Assembly: GCA_945873145.1 (NCBI GenBank) | Contig: CAMCBZ010000016.1 | Coordinates: 1 to 55,522, forward strand | Length of the DNA: 55,522 bases | DNA from: an uncultured Prevotella sp. | GTDB lineage: Bacteria > Bacteroidota > Bacteroidia > Bacteroidales > Bacteroidaceae | Direction of reading: 5' to 3' | Part shown: in pieces, positions 27,412 through 35,723 of the stretch | How the letters are laid out: every line of letters begins with the position of its first letter | How positions within the stretch are numbered: position 1 is the stretch's first letter | The notes under the pieces: generated by a model | What the model was told of the DNA's origin: nothing | Database searches by the model: none | What the model saw: only the letters and a program-made list of their open reading frames with translations | Position numbers and translations under genes: made by a program

Positions 27412-28200
27412 TTACTTCTTATTCACACGTACGTGACTCTTCAGTGCGGGAACGACATCACCAAGGGCTTTAGCAAGGGCTGCCGCCACGACATGCGCAC
27501 CATATATATTATAATGTGTGTCGTCTTTGCGGCCATCTTTTGCCCAACTGTATTTGCCCGGCTCCACCCACATGTGCAGTTTACGAGAGACATCGGGACC
27601 CAGACGCTGCTCGATGTCGTGGGTAATGGCGTTGGCATTGACATAGACAGCACCATACTGCCGGGCTACTTTCTCAGCCACCAGGCGATAGGCTCCGTGT
27701 GTGTCGACGAGGGTGTCGCCCTGGAAGTTGCGACGCACCACAGGACTCATCAGCACAGGAGTGGCTCCCTTGGCCTTCGTCTCGATGACGTACTGCGCGA
27801 GATGAGCGTCGAAGGTCGTGCCCACATCGGTATGCCGGTCGGGTGCCGGCTTCTCGTCGTTGTGCCCGAACTGAATGATCACGTAATCACCGGGCTTCAC
27901 CTTGTCGATGACTTTCTGCCAGCGTCCCTCAGCATAGAAGCTGCGTGAAGAGCGGCCGTTGACAGCATGGTCCTCAACGCGCACGCCGTCGTCGAGATAT
28001 TCATGCAGGCACATGCCCCAGCCACGCTCTATGCGGCCCTCGGTGGTGTCTTTGTTCGCTGCCGTGGAGTCGCCGATGATGTAGATCACCGGTGTGGCAG
28101 AGTCGAAAGCTCCGAGTAGCAATGTCAATAATAATAAGAAGGGCACAGCCTTTGCGGCTGTCTGTGACCGTAGCCACTGCTTAGGTTTGTGATTGTTCAT
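27412..28200 (-). CDS. Rhamnogalacturonan acetylesterase, CE12-type SGNH hydrolase
   Basis: A secreted esterase of 262 residues that would remove acetyl groups from rhamnogalacturonan before backbone cleavage. A signal or anchor segment spans about residues 18-33. Block I is IIGDSTAANKD (Ser45), followed by NGRSSRSF (block II Gly), IIQFGHNDEKP (block III Asn) and DDTHYNIYGA (catalytic Asp/His), the characteristic CE12 pattern. It is the first gene of the pair with GH115 and has a -7 box 29 bases upstream. CE12 members also act on acetylated xylan, so the pectin assignment rests on the neighbouring PL11. Confidence 0.9.
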   Translation of the reverse strand: MNNHKPKQWLRSQTAAKAVPFLLLLTLLLGAFDSATPVIYIIGDSTAANKDTTEGRIERGWGMCLHEYLDDGVRVEDHAVNGRSSRSFYAEGRWQKVIDKVKPGDYVIIQFGHNDEKPAPDRHTDVGTTFDAHLAQYVIETKAKGATPVLMSPVVRRNFQGDTLVDTHGAYRLVAEKVARQYGAVYVNANAITHDIEQRLGPDVSRKLHMWVEPGKYSWAKDGRKDDTHYNIYGAHVVAAALAKALGDVVPALKSHVRVNKK

Positions 28201-28228
28201 TTGCCTTTACTATTAAATATTTCTATTG

Positions 28229-28236
28229 CAAAAGTA
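28229..28236 (-). promoter_or_regulatory. -7 box for the CE12-GH115 operon
   Basis: Minus-strand TACTTTTG, 28 bases upstream of the CE12 ATG at 28200. Confidence 0.5.
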
Positions 28237-28398
28237 CGAAATATCTAATAGTACAAACACAAAAATCGTTCAGAAAGAGAGTAAATTCATACAAAGGCAG
28301 GCATTGATATAGCCATACAGTGTTTATCACGTCATACATCAATACCCAAAGGACACAATAATCAGAAACAGGGCAATTTCTGTTTAACCAAGTAACTA

Positions 28399-28438
28399 CA
28401 CCCCTCTCCAATTGGAGAGGGGCGCGGGGGTGAGGCTC
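28399..28438 (-). repeat. C/G-rich 3'-end hairpin repeat, type A
   Basis: The plus strand carries CCCCTCTCCAATTGGAGAGGGG followed by CGCGGGGGTGAGGCT. On the minus strand it follows the type B copy after the GH51 stop codon in the usual orientation. Confidence 0.75.
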
Positions 28439-28441
28439 TTT

Positions 28442-28475
28442 TCTCCCCCTTAGGGGGGAGTTAGAGAGGGGCTTT
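28442..28475 (-). repeat. C/G-rich 3'-end hairpin repeat, type B, at the GH51 stop
   Basis: Minus-strand AAAAGCCCCTCTCTAACTCC, then a CCC...GGG hairpin, starting 5 bases after the GH51 stop. It is nearly the same sequence and orientation as the copy after the stop at 48721. Confidence 0.75.
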
Positions 28476-28480
28476 TACTT

Positions 28481-30898
28481 CTATTTGATCCTTACGATAT
28501 TCAGCGAATTGGCCGGCAACTCCACGCTCACGCCGTCACCGTCAGGACTCAACGTAGAAGTCATCGGAACGATGCGTGTCGGTGTGTCGAGCGTATTCTC
28601 GTCGGTGCCCTTTGGAGCGGACAGGCGGATGAGACGCGCCTCCGTCGGATGCAGACCAGGCAGAGCGATGCGGGCTGTGGTAGCTTGGGAATGCGTGTTG
28701 ACAAGTTTCACGATATACTCGCCCGTAGCCTCGTCATAGGTGGCATTCTGGAAGAGTCCCGCAAAGGTGCTCGGCTTGAGCTGCGTGGCAAAGAGCTGCT
28801 TACCGTCGAGCGAGGCATAGATGCTGTCGCCCTTGACATGCAGATCCACATCGTACCAGCGTCCGGTCTCCACCTTTCCTGCCGCTGTGACGAGCTGTGA
28901 CTTGCTGCCGTTGACGACCTGCTCGATGGCATTCTGCGTATTGCCCCAACCGCCAATGTTCAGCCAGCAATAGTTGTCGGGGTCGACATAGTTGAACACG
29001 ACGAGGAAGCCCTCGGCACCGCCATCCTTACGGGCACGCACGTGATAGGTGTATTCGTTGCCGTCGGTACGCTGAGGATTCAGACGCAGTGCGCCCTCGG
29101 AAGCAGACTGCTGACTGACGACGCCATTGGCCTGTTGCCACATACCACGGATGTCTACCTTACCACCAGCCTGCTCCACCTTGCCATCACCGGCTGAAAG
29201 CGATGGCTGGGCAAAGCTGGCTTGCGTAGCCCAGGTGCCCACACCGACACGGCAGATCTGCGGCTTGACCTGCTGCTGAGCCTCTGCCATCTGATAGGGA
29301 TTTGTGAGCGTCGTCGACACAGTGCGTGTACCCACGTTGTCGGCCATGATCTTCTGCACATAATAAGAAGGAGTGCCAAGCACACGGGTGGCGTCGTACT
29401 GGATCATGTCGGGACGCCAACGTGTCTCATTGACATTGGCGAAGATAGGCGCGTAGCTGGCCATGCGCACAATGTCGGAATTGTTTTCCATGCCCATCAT
29501 AAACACGGCCTCGCCCAAAGCGGCGTTCAGGTCACCCACCTTGCCGAAGCCCTGCGTCACGGCATACTCGCCGACATAGACTTTCGGACCGCGACGGTCA
29601 TAGCCGTCGTAGTGATGGAAGTGCTCGGCAAACCATGCCGGGGAGCGATAGTAATGCTCGTCGACGAGTTCGGTCTGCTCCTTCGACTCCCACTTCGGCT
29701 CGTCTGTGCCCCAGGCAGCAACATTGCCGATGATATGCATGTTGGGATATTTCTTCAGCACGGCATCGCGGAAGAGGCGGAAGCGCTCGTAGTAGTGGTC
29801 ACTCTGCTGACGCTGGTCGGGCTGATTGTTTTCGTTGCCAATCTCCAAATATTGGATATTGTATGGTTCCGGATGTCCGTTCTTTGCACGCAGCGCGCCA
29901 TACTTACTCGTCACGGGGCCATTGGCATACTCCAGTGCGTTCATCGTCTCGTCGATCCAGGGCTGGATGGAGTCGAGTGGCGTGAAGCCGCCATGCCAGA
30001 TGCCCACGTTGACGACATAGAGCGGCTTGGCGTGCAGGTCCTCGGCGAGCTGCAAGTATTCGTCAAAACCCAGTCCGTCGGTGGTGCGATAGCCCCAGTT
30101 GACATTCCAGTGGCCTTCGCGCTGCTCCACGGGACCGATGGTACGCTCCCAACGGAAAGCATTGTCGGGACTCTCCTGCCCCTCGACGAAACAGCCACCG
30201 GGGAAGCGCAGGAACTTAGGATGGAGGTCGTTAAGCATACCGGCCAGTTCCGGGCGCAGGCCATTCTGCCGATTGCGGAAGGTAGGCGGGAAGAGAGAGA
30301 CTACGTCAAAGGCCAGCTGACCCTTGCCGTCAGCCAAGAGTTGCAGTTGTCCCTTGTCGTCATTGCCGTTGGCTGTCAGTTCCGCCTCATAGCGTGTCCA
30401 CTTCTTGCCGAAACTCTTGCCGGCAAAAGAGGCTGAGGCAAACGTCTGCTTGCCCGAAGCATCTGTCAGCACAGCGCGCAGCTGTCCCTTCAGCTTGCCT
30501 TTCGCCCAAAAGGAGAGACGGTAACGGCGCCCCTGTACAATAGGAATACCCCAAAAGCCCTCATTGACGACACCGTCGCCCGACTGCCGGAAGGTCACCT
30601 GCAGCGCCTGATGCTGTTTGGTATTAAGGAGTCCCTTCGTGGTGAGCTGCAAGGCAGCCTGACCCACGGTGCTCCAATGCTCAGCCGTCTTGACGTTGTC
30701 CTCAAAGGAGCGGTTGCGCACGAGCTCGGCATAGAGTCCGCCGTCGGCAGCGTGGTTGATGTCCTCATAGAAGATGCCGTAGAGATCCGGCGACACTTCG
30801 TGCCCCTTCTGCGCAGTGTTGACATTGACTGTGATTTGCGCTGATGCCTGCATGGCTGTCAGCAAAGCAGTAGTGAAAAGTAGTTGCTTGTAATGCAT
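28481..30898 (-). CDS. Alpha-L-arabinofuranosidase, glycoside hydrolase family 51
   Basis: A secreted arabinofuranosidase of 805 residues that would release L-arabinofuranose from arabinan side chains. Signal peptide about 1-20 (ending ASAQ). The family opening GIFYEDINHAADGGLYAELVRNRSFED is followed by an inserted carbohydrate-binding-like beta-sandwich (about 75-210). In the TIM barrel the acid/base is Glu356 in YLEIGNENNQ and the nucleophile Glu444 in YVGEYAVTQG. A second LamG/CBM-like insert (about 565-700) and a C-terminal beta-sandwich close the protein. Extra binding modules make it longer than the 500-residue minimal GH51. It has its own -7 box and two hairpin repeats immediately after its stop. 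Confidence 0.93.
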   Translation of the reverse strand: MHYKQLLFTTALLTAMQASAQITVNVNTAQKGHEVSPDLYGIFYEDINHAADGGLYAELVRNRSFEDNVKTAEHWSTVGQAALQLTTKGLLNTKQHQALQVTFRQSGDGVVNEGFWGIPIVQGRRYRLSFWAKGKLKGQLRAVLTDASGKQTFASASFAGKSFGKKWTRYEAELTANGNDDKGQLQLLADGKGQLAFDVVSLFPPTFRNRQNGLRPELAGMLNDLHPKFLRFPGGCFVEGQESPDNAFRWERTIGPVEQREGHWNVNWGYRTTDGLGFDEYLQLAEDLHAKPLYVVNVGIWHGGFTPLDSIQPWIDETMNALEYANGPVTSKYGALRAKNGHPEPYNIQYLEIGNENNQPDQRQQSDHYYERFRLFRDAVLKKYPNMHIIGNVAAWGTDEPKWESKEQTELVDEHYYRSPAWFAEHFHHYDGYDRRGPKVYVGEYAVTQGFGKVGDLNAALGEAVFMMGMENNSDIVRMASYAPIFANVNETRWRPDMIQYDATRVLGTPSYYVQKIMADNVGTRTVSTTLTNPYQMAEAQQQVKPQICRVGVGTWATQASFAQPSLSAGDGKVEQAGGKVDIRGMWQQANGVVSQQSASEGALRLNPQRTDGNEYTYHVRARKDGGAEGFLVVFNYVDPDNYCWLNIGGWGNTQNAIEQVVNGSKSQLVTAAGKVETGRWYDVDLHVKGDSIYASLDGKQLFATQLKPSTFAGLFQNATYDEATGEYIVKLVNTHSQATTARIALPGLHPTEARLIRLSAPKGTDENTLDTPTRIVPMTSTLSPDGDGVSVELPANSLNIVRIK

Positions 30899-30939
30899 GT
30901 TTTGTTTAGGATGTTAGTGATACAATGGTTATATGTTGG

Positions 30940-30947
30940 CAAAATTA
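30940..30947 (-). promoter_or_regulatory. -7 box for the GH51 gene
   Basis: Minus-strand TAATTTTG, 41 bases upstream of the GH51 ATG at 30898. The 30948-31208 interval is AT-rich with no open frame or recognisable DnaA-box cluster. Confidence 0.5.
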
Positions 30948-31208
30948 CACTTTTCTTTTGAGAATACAAGGGCTTATACAAAGATTAACAAAGGGGAGAA
31001 GACGAATAGAGCGCGGCTAAAACCTTAATTAAGTTTAAATCGTATCGAAGGATGTTTCACATTTGATGTAAGCGAATGAAAAGTGTTCATTCTTACCTAC
31101 ATGCGTGATGCTACAATGATGTTTCACAATAAAAGGCACTTTACATTAACTGTGTAAGATTCAACCACTTGCGGATTTCACCCTATAGAGCTTGGTAGGA
31201 GGCAGGAA

Positions 31209-31240
31209 TTTGCACGTTTGAGAAAAGTTTTCTAACTTTG
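31209..31240 (+). promoter_or_regulatory. Probable dnaA promoter
   Basis: TTTG at 31209-31212 and TAACTTTG at 31233-31240, separated by 20 bases, close to the Bacteroidota -33/-7 layout. The leader to the dnaA ATG at 31354 would be about 105 bases. Confidence 0.55.
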
Positions 31241-31353
31241 CAAAAGATAGGCGACAAAGCACTGGGATTGGACTCCCAACACGCTTGCCGATACTATTGA
31301 ACAAAAACAAGGCATGATCCTTTTCAGATACAACCGCTGAAACAACATTATTC

Positions 31354-32772
31354 ATGAAGAAAGCAGGTCCTGATGCTCGTTGGGACAGGAGTCTTGCGCT
31401 GATACGCGAGAACGTCACCGAGCAGATATATAATACATGGTTTAAGCCCATCGACTTTGTACGCTACGATGAGCAGACCAAGACGGTGCAGGTGGCTGTA
31501 CCGAGTCCCTTCGTATATGAATATTTGGAGGAGAACTTCATCGACCTGCTCTGCAAGGTGATGTACCACTGCTTTGGTACAGGCACCAAACTGTTTTACC
31601 AGGTTGTCACGGACAAGGAGCATAACCTCACGCAGAACATTGAGGCTGACCCTACCGACGCACTGCCCAAGCCACAGCCTAAGACACGCGCCAACCAGCC
31701 GCCGACCATACTCGACGCTGCCATGCCGCAGCTCGATCCGCAACTCAATCCGCATCTCACTTTCAGCAACTATATCGAGGGAGAAAGCAATAAGTTGCCG
31801 CGTGCCGTGGGACTCTCTATTGCCGAGCACCCCAACACGCTGCAGTTCAACCCGATGTTTATCTATGGTCCCTCGGGCTGCGGAAAAACGCATCTCATCA
31901 ATGCCATCGGCGTACACGCCAAGCACCTCTATCCTCAGAAGCGTGTGCTGTATATCAGCGCCCGTCTCTTCCAAGTGCAGTTCTCCAATGCGGTCATTCA
32001 AAACCATCTCAATGACTTCATCGCCTTCTATCAGACGATTGACATGCTCATCGTCGACGACATCCAGGAATGGATCAACTCGCCGAAGACACAGGATACT
32101 TTCTTCCATATCTTCAACCATCTTTTCAAAAACGGCAAGCGCATTATTCTGGCTTCTGACCGTCCGCCGGTAGACCTCAAAGGCATGCCCGACCGACTGC
32201 TCACCCGTTTCTCATGCGGTGTCATCGCTCCGCTGGAGAAGCCCAACCGTCAGCTGTGTATCGACATCCTGCGCAGTAAGATTTGCCGTGACGGTCTGAA
32301 GATCCCCGACGACGTCATCGCATACATTGCCCAGTCTGACAGCAGCAGCGTGCGCTACCTCGAAGGTGTGGTCAACTCGCTGATGGCCTACTCCATCGTA
32401 TATAACTGCGACATCAACATGCAGTTGGCTGAGCGTGTCATCAAGCGAGCCATTAAGGTCGACGACCGTCCGCTCACCATCGACGACATCATGGAGAAAG
32501 TGTGCAACCACTACAATGTCACGCAGGCTCAGGTGAGCTCCAAGAGTCGCAAGCGCGACTTTGTGATGGCGCGTCAGGTGTCGATGTATCTGGCACAGAA
32601 ATACACGAAGATGCCTGCCAGCCGTATTGGCAAGCTCGTCGGCAACCGCGACCACTCTACCGTGATACACAGTTGCGCGCAAGTAGAAAAGCGCTTGCAG
32701 GTAGACCGCGCTTTCCAAGCCGAGATCATAAGCATCGAGAATTCATTCAAGCTGAAAAATACGGCAGAATAG
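31354..32772 (+). CDS. dnaA: Chromosomal replication initiator protein DnaA
   Basis: The replication initiator, 472 residues, an AAA+ ATPase that opens the origin. Domain I (about 1-90, WDRSLALIRENVTEQIYNTWFKPI), a short linker, then the AAA+ core with Walker A GPSGCGKT (172-179), Walker B MLIVDDIQEW and sensor motifs (RLLTRFSCG). The C-terminal DNA-binding domain holds QVSMYLAQKYTKMPASRIGKLVGNRDHSTVIHSC, the DnaA signature. The family form DHSTVIH is intact. It has a separate promoter and a hairpin terminator 42 bases after the stop. No convincing origin boxes were found in the adjoining gaps, which is common in this phylum. Confidence 0.98.
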   Translation: MKKAGPDARWDRSLALIRENVTEQIYNTWFKPIDFVRYDEQTKTVQVAVPSPFVYEYLEENFIDLLCKVMYHCFGTGTKLFYQVVTDKEHNLTQNIEADPTDALPKPQPKTRANQPPTILDAAMPQLDPQLNPHLTFSNYIEGESNKLPRAVGLSIAEHPNTLQFNPMFIYGPSGCGKTHLINAIGVHAKHLYPQKRVLYISARLFQVQFSNAVIQNHLNDFIAFYQTIDMLIVDDIQEWINSPKTQDTFFHIFNHLFKNGKRIILASDRPPVDLKGMPDRLLTRFSCGVIAPLEKPNRQLCIDILRSKICRDGLKIPDDVIAYIAQSDSSSVRYLEGVVNSLMAYSIVYNCDINMQLAERVIKRAIKVDDRPLTIDDIMEKVCNHYNVTQAQVSSKSRKRDFVMARQVSMYLAQKYTKMPASRIGKLVGNRDHSTVIHSCAQVEKRLQVDRAFQAEIISIENSFKLKNTAE

Positions 32773-32813
32773 CCTTTTGCTGATATATAGCAATAAAGAA
32801 CAAGACATACAGA

Positions 32814-32849
32814 AAAAGCGGTGAAGAACTGAAGTTCTTCACCGCTTTT
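32814..32849. terminator. Bidirectional terminator between dnaA and the MCE gene
   Basis: A 17-bp perfect stem (32814-32830 with 32833-32849) around GA, with A-rich and T-rich outer ends suitable for both directions. It separates the convergent dnaA and MCE genes. Confidence 0.85.
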
Positions 32850-32894
32850 CTTGTTATTATATTATATGTGTGTCTTTCTTGTCAGCAAGCGTGT

Positions 32895-33818
32895 TTACTT
32901 GTCCTTCTTGCCAAAGAGACTGAAGTGGACATAGCGCTTGGGGTGAGCCTTCAAGTCTGTCAGCAGAGAGTCAGCACTGCCCACTGTATTGTTCAACCGA
33001 TGATAGAGCTTATCATCGTTCATCAGCAATCCGAGCGTACCGTCCTTACCATTCAACTTAGCTGTCACTTCCTGCACGTTGGCAAGTGTCTGGTCGACTT
33101 TAGCCATCGTATTGGCTACATCAATGGAGGCAAGATTAGCTGTCAGGCGCGAGGTGTTGTCGAGCGTGGTTCCCGCTTTTCCCAGCGCATAGTCTGCTTT
33201 GTTCATCATACCCGGCACCCGTCCGTTGACCTGAGCCATCAGCGTATTGAGATTGCGTGACGTGGTGTTGAGATTGTTGGTGATTGCCTCTACATTGTGG
33301 AGTGAATGAGCCAATGCAGGATCAGCAAGCAGCGCGTTGACACTGGTGAGGATGCTGTCGATCTTAGGGATGAGCTGCTTCACAGCCGGCAACATCGTGC
33401 GCACAGAACCCAACATGCCCTCATTGATCTGTCCCTGTATCGTATCGCCGGGCTCCACACGCTCGCGCGGGTTGTTGGCCAAGAGCAGATTCATCTTCAC
33501 ATTGCCCATCAGGTCACTGACAATCTCAGCGGAAGATCCTTTGGGAATGCGGAGATCATTGTCCACATCGAACTTCACCACGATGTCGCCATTGCCATCA
33601 TAGTCGTAGTTGATATCCTTCACCACACCCACCTGATAGCCATCGGCGTAGATAGGATTGGAGCGTGACAGGCCGCTGATGTCCTTAAACTTGATATAGT
33701 AGGACTTGTCGCTGGAAAACACCGACATGCCTTTCAGGAAATTCATGCCGAAGAACAGCAACGCTATACCTACGATGGCCACAAGGGCAATCTTGACTTC
33801 ACTGGTGAAAAACTTCAT
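32895..33818 (-). CDS. MCE/MlaD-family periplasmic lipid-transport protein
   Basis: A 307-residue protein with one N-terminal transmembrane helix (about 8-28, in MKFFTSEVKIALVAIVGIALLFFG), a single MCE domain (about 35-115, with GLSRSNPIYADGYQVGVVKDI) and a long helical C-terminal part (about 150-300, many V..TL..V..TL repeats). This is the layout of MlaD-like substrate-binding subunits of phospholipid ABC transporters. The start at 33818 is preferred over upstream 33881 because it places the helix at the N-terminus and avoids overlap with the amidase gene. It is 13 bases downstream of the amidase stop, an arrangement often seen in this phylum; partner permease and ATPase genes are not in the window. 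Confidence 0.9.
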   Translation of the reverse strand: MKFFTSEVKIALVAIVGIALLFFGMNFLKGMSVFSSDKSYYIKFKDISGLSRSNPIYADGYQVGVVKDINYDYDGNGDIVVKFDVDNDLRIPKGSSAEIVSDLMGNVKMNLLLANNPRERVEPGDTIQGQINEGMLGSVRTMLPAVKQLIPKIDSILTSVNALLADPALAHSLHNVEAITNNLNTTSRNLNTLMAQVNGRVPGMMNKADYALGKAGTTLDNTSRLTANLASIDVANTMAKVDQTLANVQEVTAKLNGKDGTLGLLMNDDKLYHRLNNTVGSADSLLTDLKAHPKRYVHFSLFGKKDK

Positions 33819-33831
33819 GTGCGTATGATTT

Positions 33832-35202
33832 TTATTTCTTTCGTTTATTTGAGAGGAACTCCTTGATTGCCTCGTTGACATCGACCTGCTTGCCGTCCTT
33901 ATAGGCTACGATGAACGCCCCGGGGAACTTGTCGAGGATCTCCTTGCGGGAACGGTTGACGGCATTGTAGTCGGTATTGCTACCGTAGAAGTATTTCCAT
34001 TTGCCGCCGTCCTCCATTCGCTCGATGCCTGTGAGCTCTTTGAACTGACGGTCGTTGTCGCGCAACTTATAAGATCCTTGAAGTATCTGAATCTTGAAAA
34101 CCAGAGCATGAGCAGCCTGCTGACTGACTACCTTCTTGTCATTGTCTCTCTTTGCTTGCTTCTCAGCCTTGACAGCTTTGTCGGACTTTGCTGTATTCTT
34201 GCTCGCAGCCTTGGGTGCAGCAGCCTCACGTCTTTGCGGAGTATTACTGCTTTGTTGCGGAGTATCACAGTCTCCCTTCCCTGCAACCGTTTTTCTTTGA
34301 ACGGTTGTCCTTGTCGACCTGTTGCTTCGACGGTCGTCAATTACGGGCTGGTAATCATTATTGTCGTTGACGGGAGCACTCACCTCAATCACATTGTTCT
34401 GATAAGGCAGTGTCGACTGGGTGTCGTACTTATTCTTATAGGTGATAAAAGCGTTATAGATACCTTTAGTATAGAGGTCCACAGCTGAGTCGGAGTTCAT
34501 AAACTGCTCTTCATCAGGCGTAGAGATGAAGCCCAACTCCAAGAGGATGGCTGGCATGGAGGTGAGACGGAGCACAGCAAGATTGTTTTGATGCGAACCG
34601 CCGTCTTGTCTTCCCGTGGCCTGACAGACACAGCGCTGCATCAGTCGGGAGAGTTCCACACTGCGCTGCCGGTTGTTGTCAGCGATAAACTCAAACATGA
34701 TGTCGCCTTCTGCTGAGTTCATGTCAAGCCCACTATATTTCTTTTGGTAGTCTTTCTCAAGGAAAATCACAGAGTTCTCACGCTTTGCCACATCGAGGTT
34801 CTCACGGATGCCGCGGTCGCCGGAACGCTCTCCACGACCGAGGGTATAACTTTGGAAACCATGTGCCGTGTGTGAGCCGTCCACTGCATTGATGTGGATG
34901 GAGATGAAGAGGTCGGCTTTGTTGCGGTTGGCAATGTCGGCGCGCTCATGGAGAGGAATGAAGACATCGGTCTTGCGCGTGTAGATCACACGCACGTCGG
35001 GACAGTGGCTCTCCACAAAGCGACCAAACGCCAAAGCGTATTTCAGCGTCAGGTCTTTCTCGTTGGACACCGCACCGGGAGCGCCAAAGTCGTTGCCTCC
35101 ATGACCGGCATCAACGACAAGCGTAAAGCGAGAGGCAGCACTTGTAGCCACAAGTGCGAAAAAGAAGAAGACAGGAATTATGAGAAGTATCCTTTTCAAC
35201 AT
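33832..35202 (-). CDS. N-acetylmuramoyl-L-alanine amidase with C-terminal SPOR-like domain
   Basis: A zinc-dependent amidase_3 enzyme of 456 residues that cuts the bond between muramic acid and the stem peptide during cell separation. Signal peptide about 1-23. The catalytic domain (about 25-255) has the zinc ligands in VVDAGHGG, NEKDL and FISIHINA, and the catalytic Glu in ILLELGF. A low-complexity basic/Lys-Ala linker (about 285-360) leads to a SPOR-like domain (about 365-445, VFKIQILQGSYKL...FYGSNTDY) that would bind denuded glycan strands at the septum. It is probably cotranscribed with the MCE gene; a -7 box lies at 35259-35266. Confidence 0.93.
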   Translation of the reverse strand: MLKRILLIIPVFFFFALVATSAASRFTLVVDAGHGGNDFGAPGAVSNEKDLTLKYALAFGRFVESHCPDVRVIYTRKTDVFIPLHERADIANRNKADLFISIHINAVDGSHTAHGFQSYTLGRGERSGDRGIRENLDVAKRENSVIFLEKDYQKKYSGLDMNSAEGDIMFEFIADNNRQRSVELSRLMQRCVCQATGRQDGGSHQNNLAVLRLTSMPAILLELGFISTPDEEQFMNSDSAVDLYTKGIYNAFITYKNKYDTQSTLPYQNNVIEVSAPVNDNNDYQPVIDDRRSNRSTRTTVQRKTVAGKGDCDTPQQSSNTPQRREAAAPKAASKNTAKSDKAVKAEKQAKRDNDKKVVSQQAAHALVFKIQILQGSYKLRDNDRQFKELTGIERMEDGGKWKYFYGSNTDYNAVNRSRKEILDKFPGAFIVAYKDGKQVDVNEAIKEFLSNKRKK

Positions 35203-35258
35203 ATCGATGATTCTTTCCTTTGCAGTACCAACAAGCGTGAACTTGTATCAAGTTTATG

Positions 35259-35266
35259 CAAAGTTA
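35259..35266 (-). promoter_or_regulatory. -7 box for the amidase-MCE operon
   Basis: Minus-strand TAACTTTG, 56 bases upstream of the amidase ATG at 35202. Confidence 0.5.
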
Positions 35267-35331
35267 CGGATTTTACATTAGGAAACTGAAAAGAAGCAAT
35301 GAGTTTTATTATTTATTAATGATGCAAGCAC

Positions 35332-35703
35332 TTAGCGATTGGTCAGATGCAGCTCAATGCCGGCACCCTGACAATCTGCACCCATGGGAGGATTGAGCTT
35401 GATGACTGTCACATCTATTGCCTCGATCTGAGGCCAACGCTGAAACAGTCGCTCACCGATCACTCCGGCAAGATGCTCCACAAGATCTACAGGTTCGGAC
35501 ATCGTCTTGGCCACCAGCTGATACACTTCGGCATAGTTGATGGTGTCCGCCACCTGGTCGCTCTCTACGGCACGGTTCACATCAGCTTTCAGTCTGAGGC
35601 TGACTTCATAGTCGTTGCCAACAAGACGCTCCTGCGCCTCCACACCGTGAAAGGCATGGAAACGCAGGGAGCGTAAGAGGATATAGCTTGATGCGCATTT
35701 CAT
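35332..35703 (-). CDS. folB: Dihydroneopterin aldolase
   Basis: A folate-pathway enzyme of 123 residues converting 7,8-dihydroneopterin to 6-hydroxymethyl-dihydropterin and glycolaldehyde in the cytoplasm. Family motifs in order: FHAFHGVEAQERLVGNDYEVSL with the pterin-binding Glu, DTINYAEVYQLV with the active-site Tyr, VEHLAGVIGERLF, and VTVIKLNPPMG with the catalytic Lys. Length is standard. It starts 20 bases after the nrdJ stop on the same strand, so the two are likely cotranscribed; the metabolic link is nucleotide/one-carbon supply. Confidence 0.93.
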   Translation of the reverse strand: MKCASSYILLRSLRFHAFHGVEAQERLVGNDYEVSLRLKADVNRAVESDQVADTINYAEVYQLVAKTMSEPVDLVEHLAGVIGERLFQRWPQIEAIDVTVIKLNPPMGADCQGAGIELHLTNR

Positions 35704-35723
35704 ACGTCAAACCTATAGCGTGA

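Noticed and set aside
30899..31353. Replication origin next to dnaA
   Set aside because: The interval is AT-rich, but I could not find a cluster of TTATCCACA-like boxes or an unwinding repeat array; origin position in this phylum is often away from dnaA.
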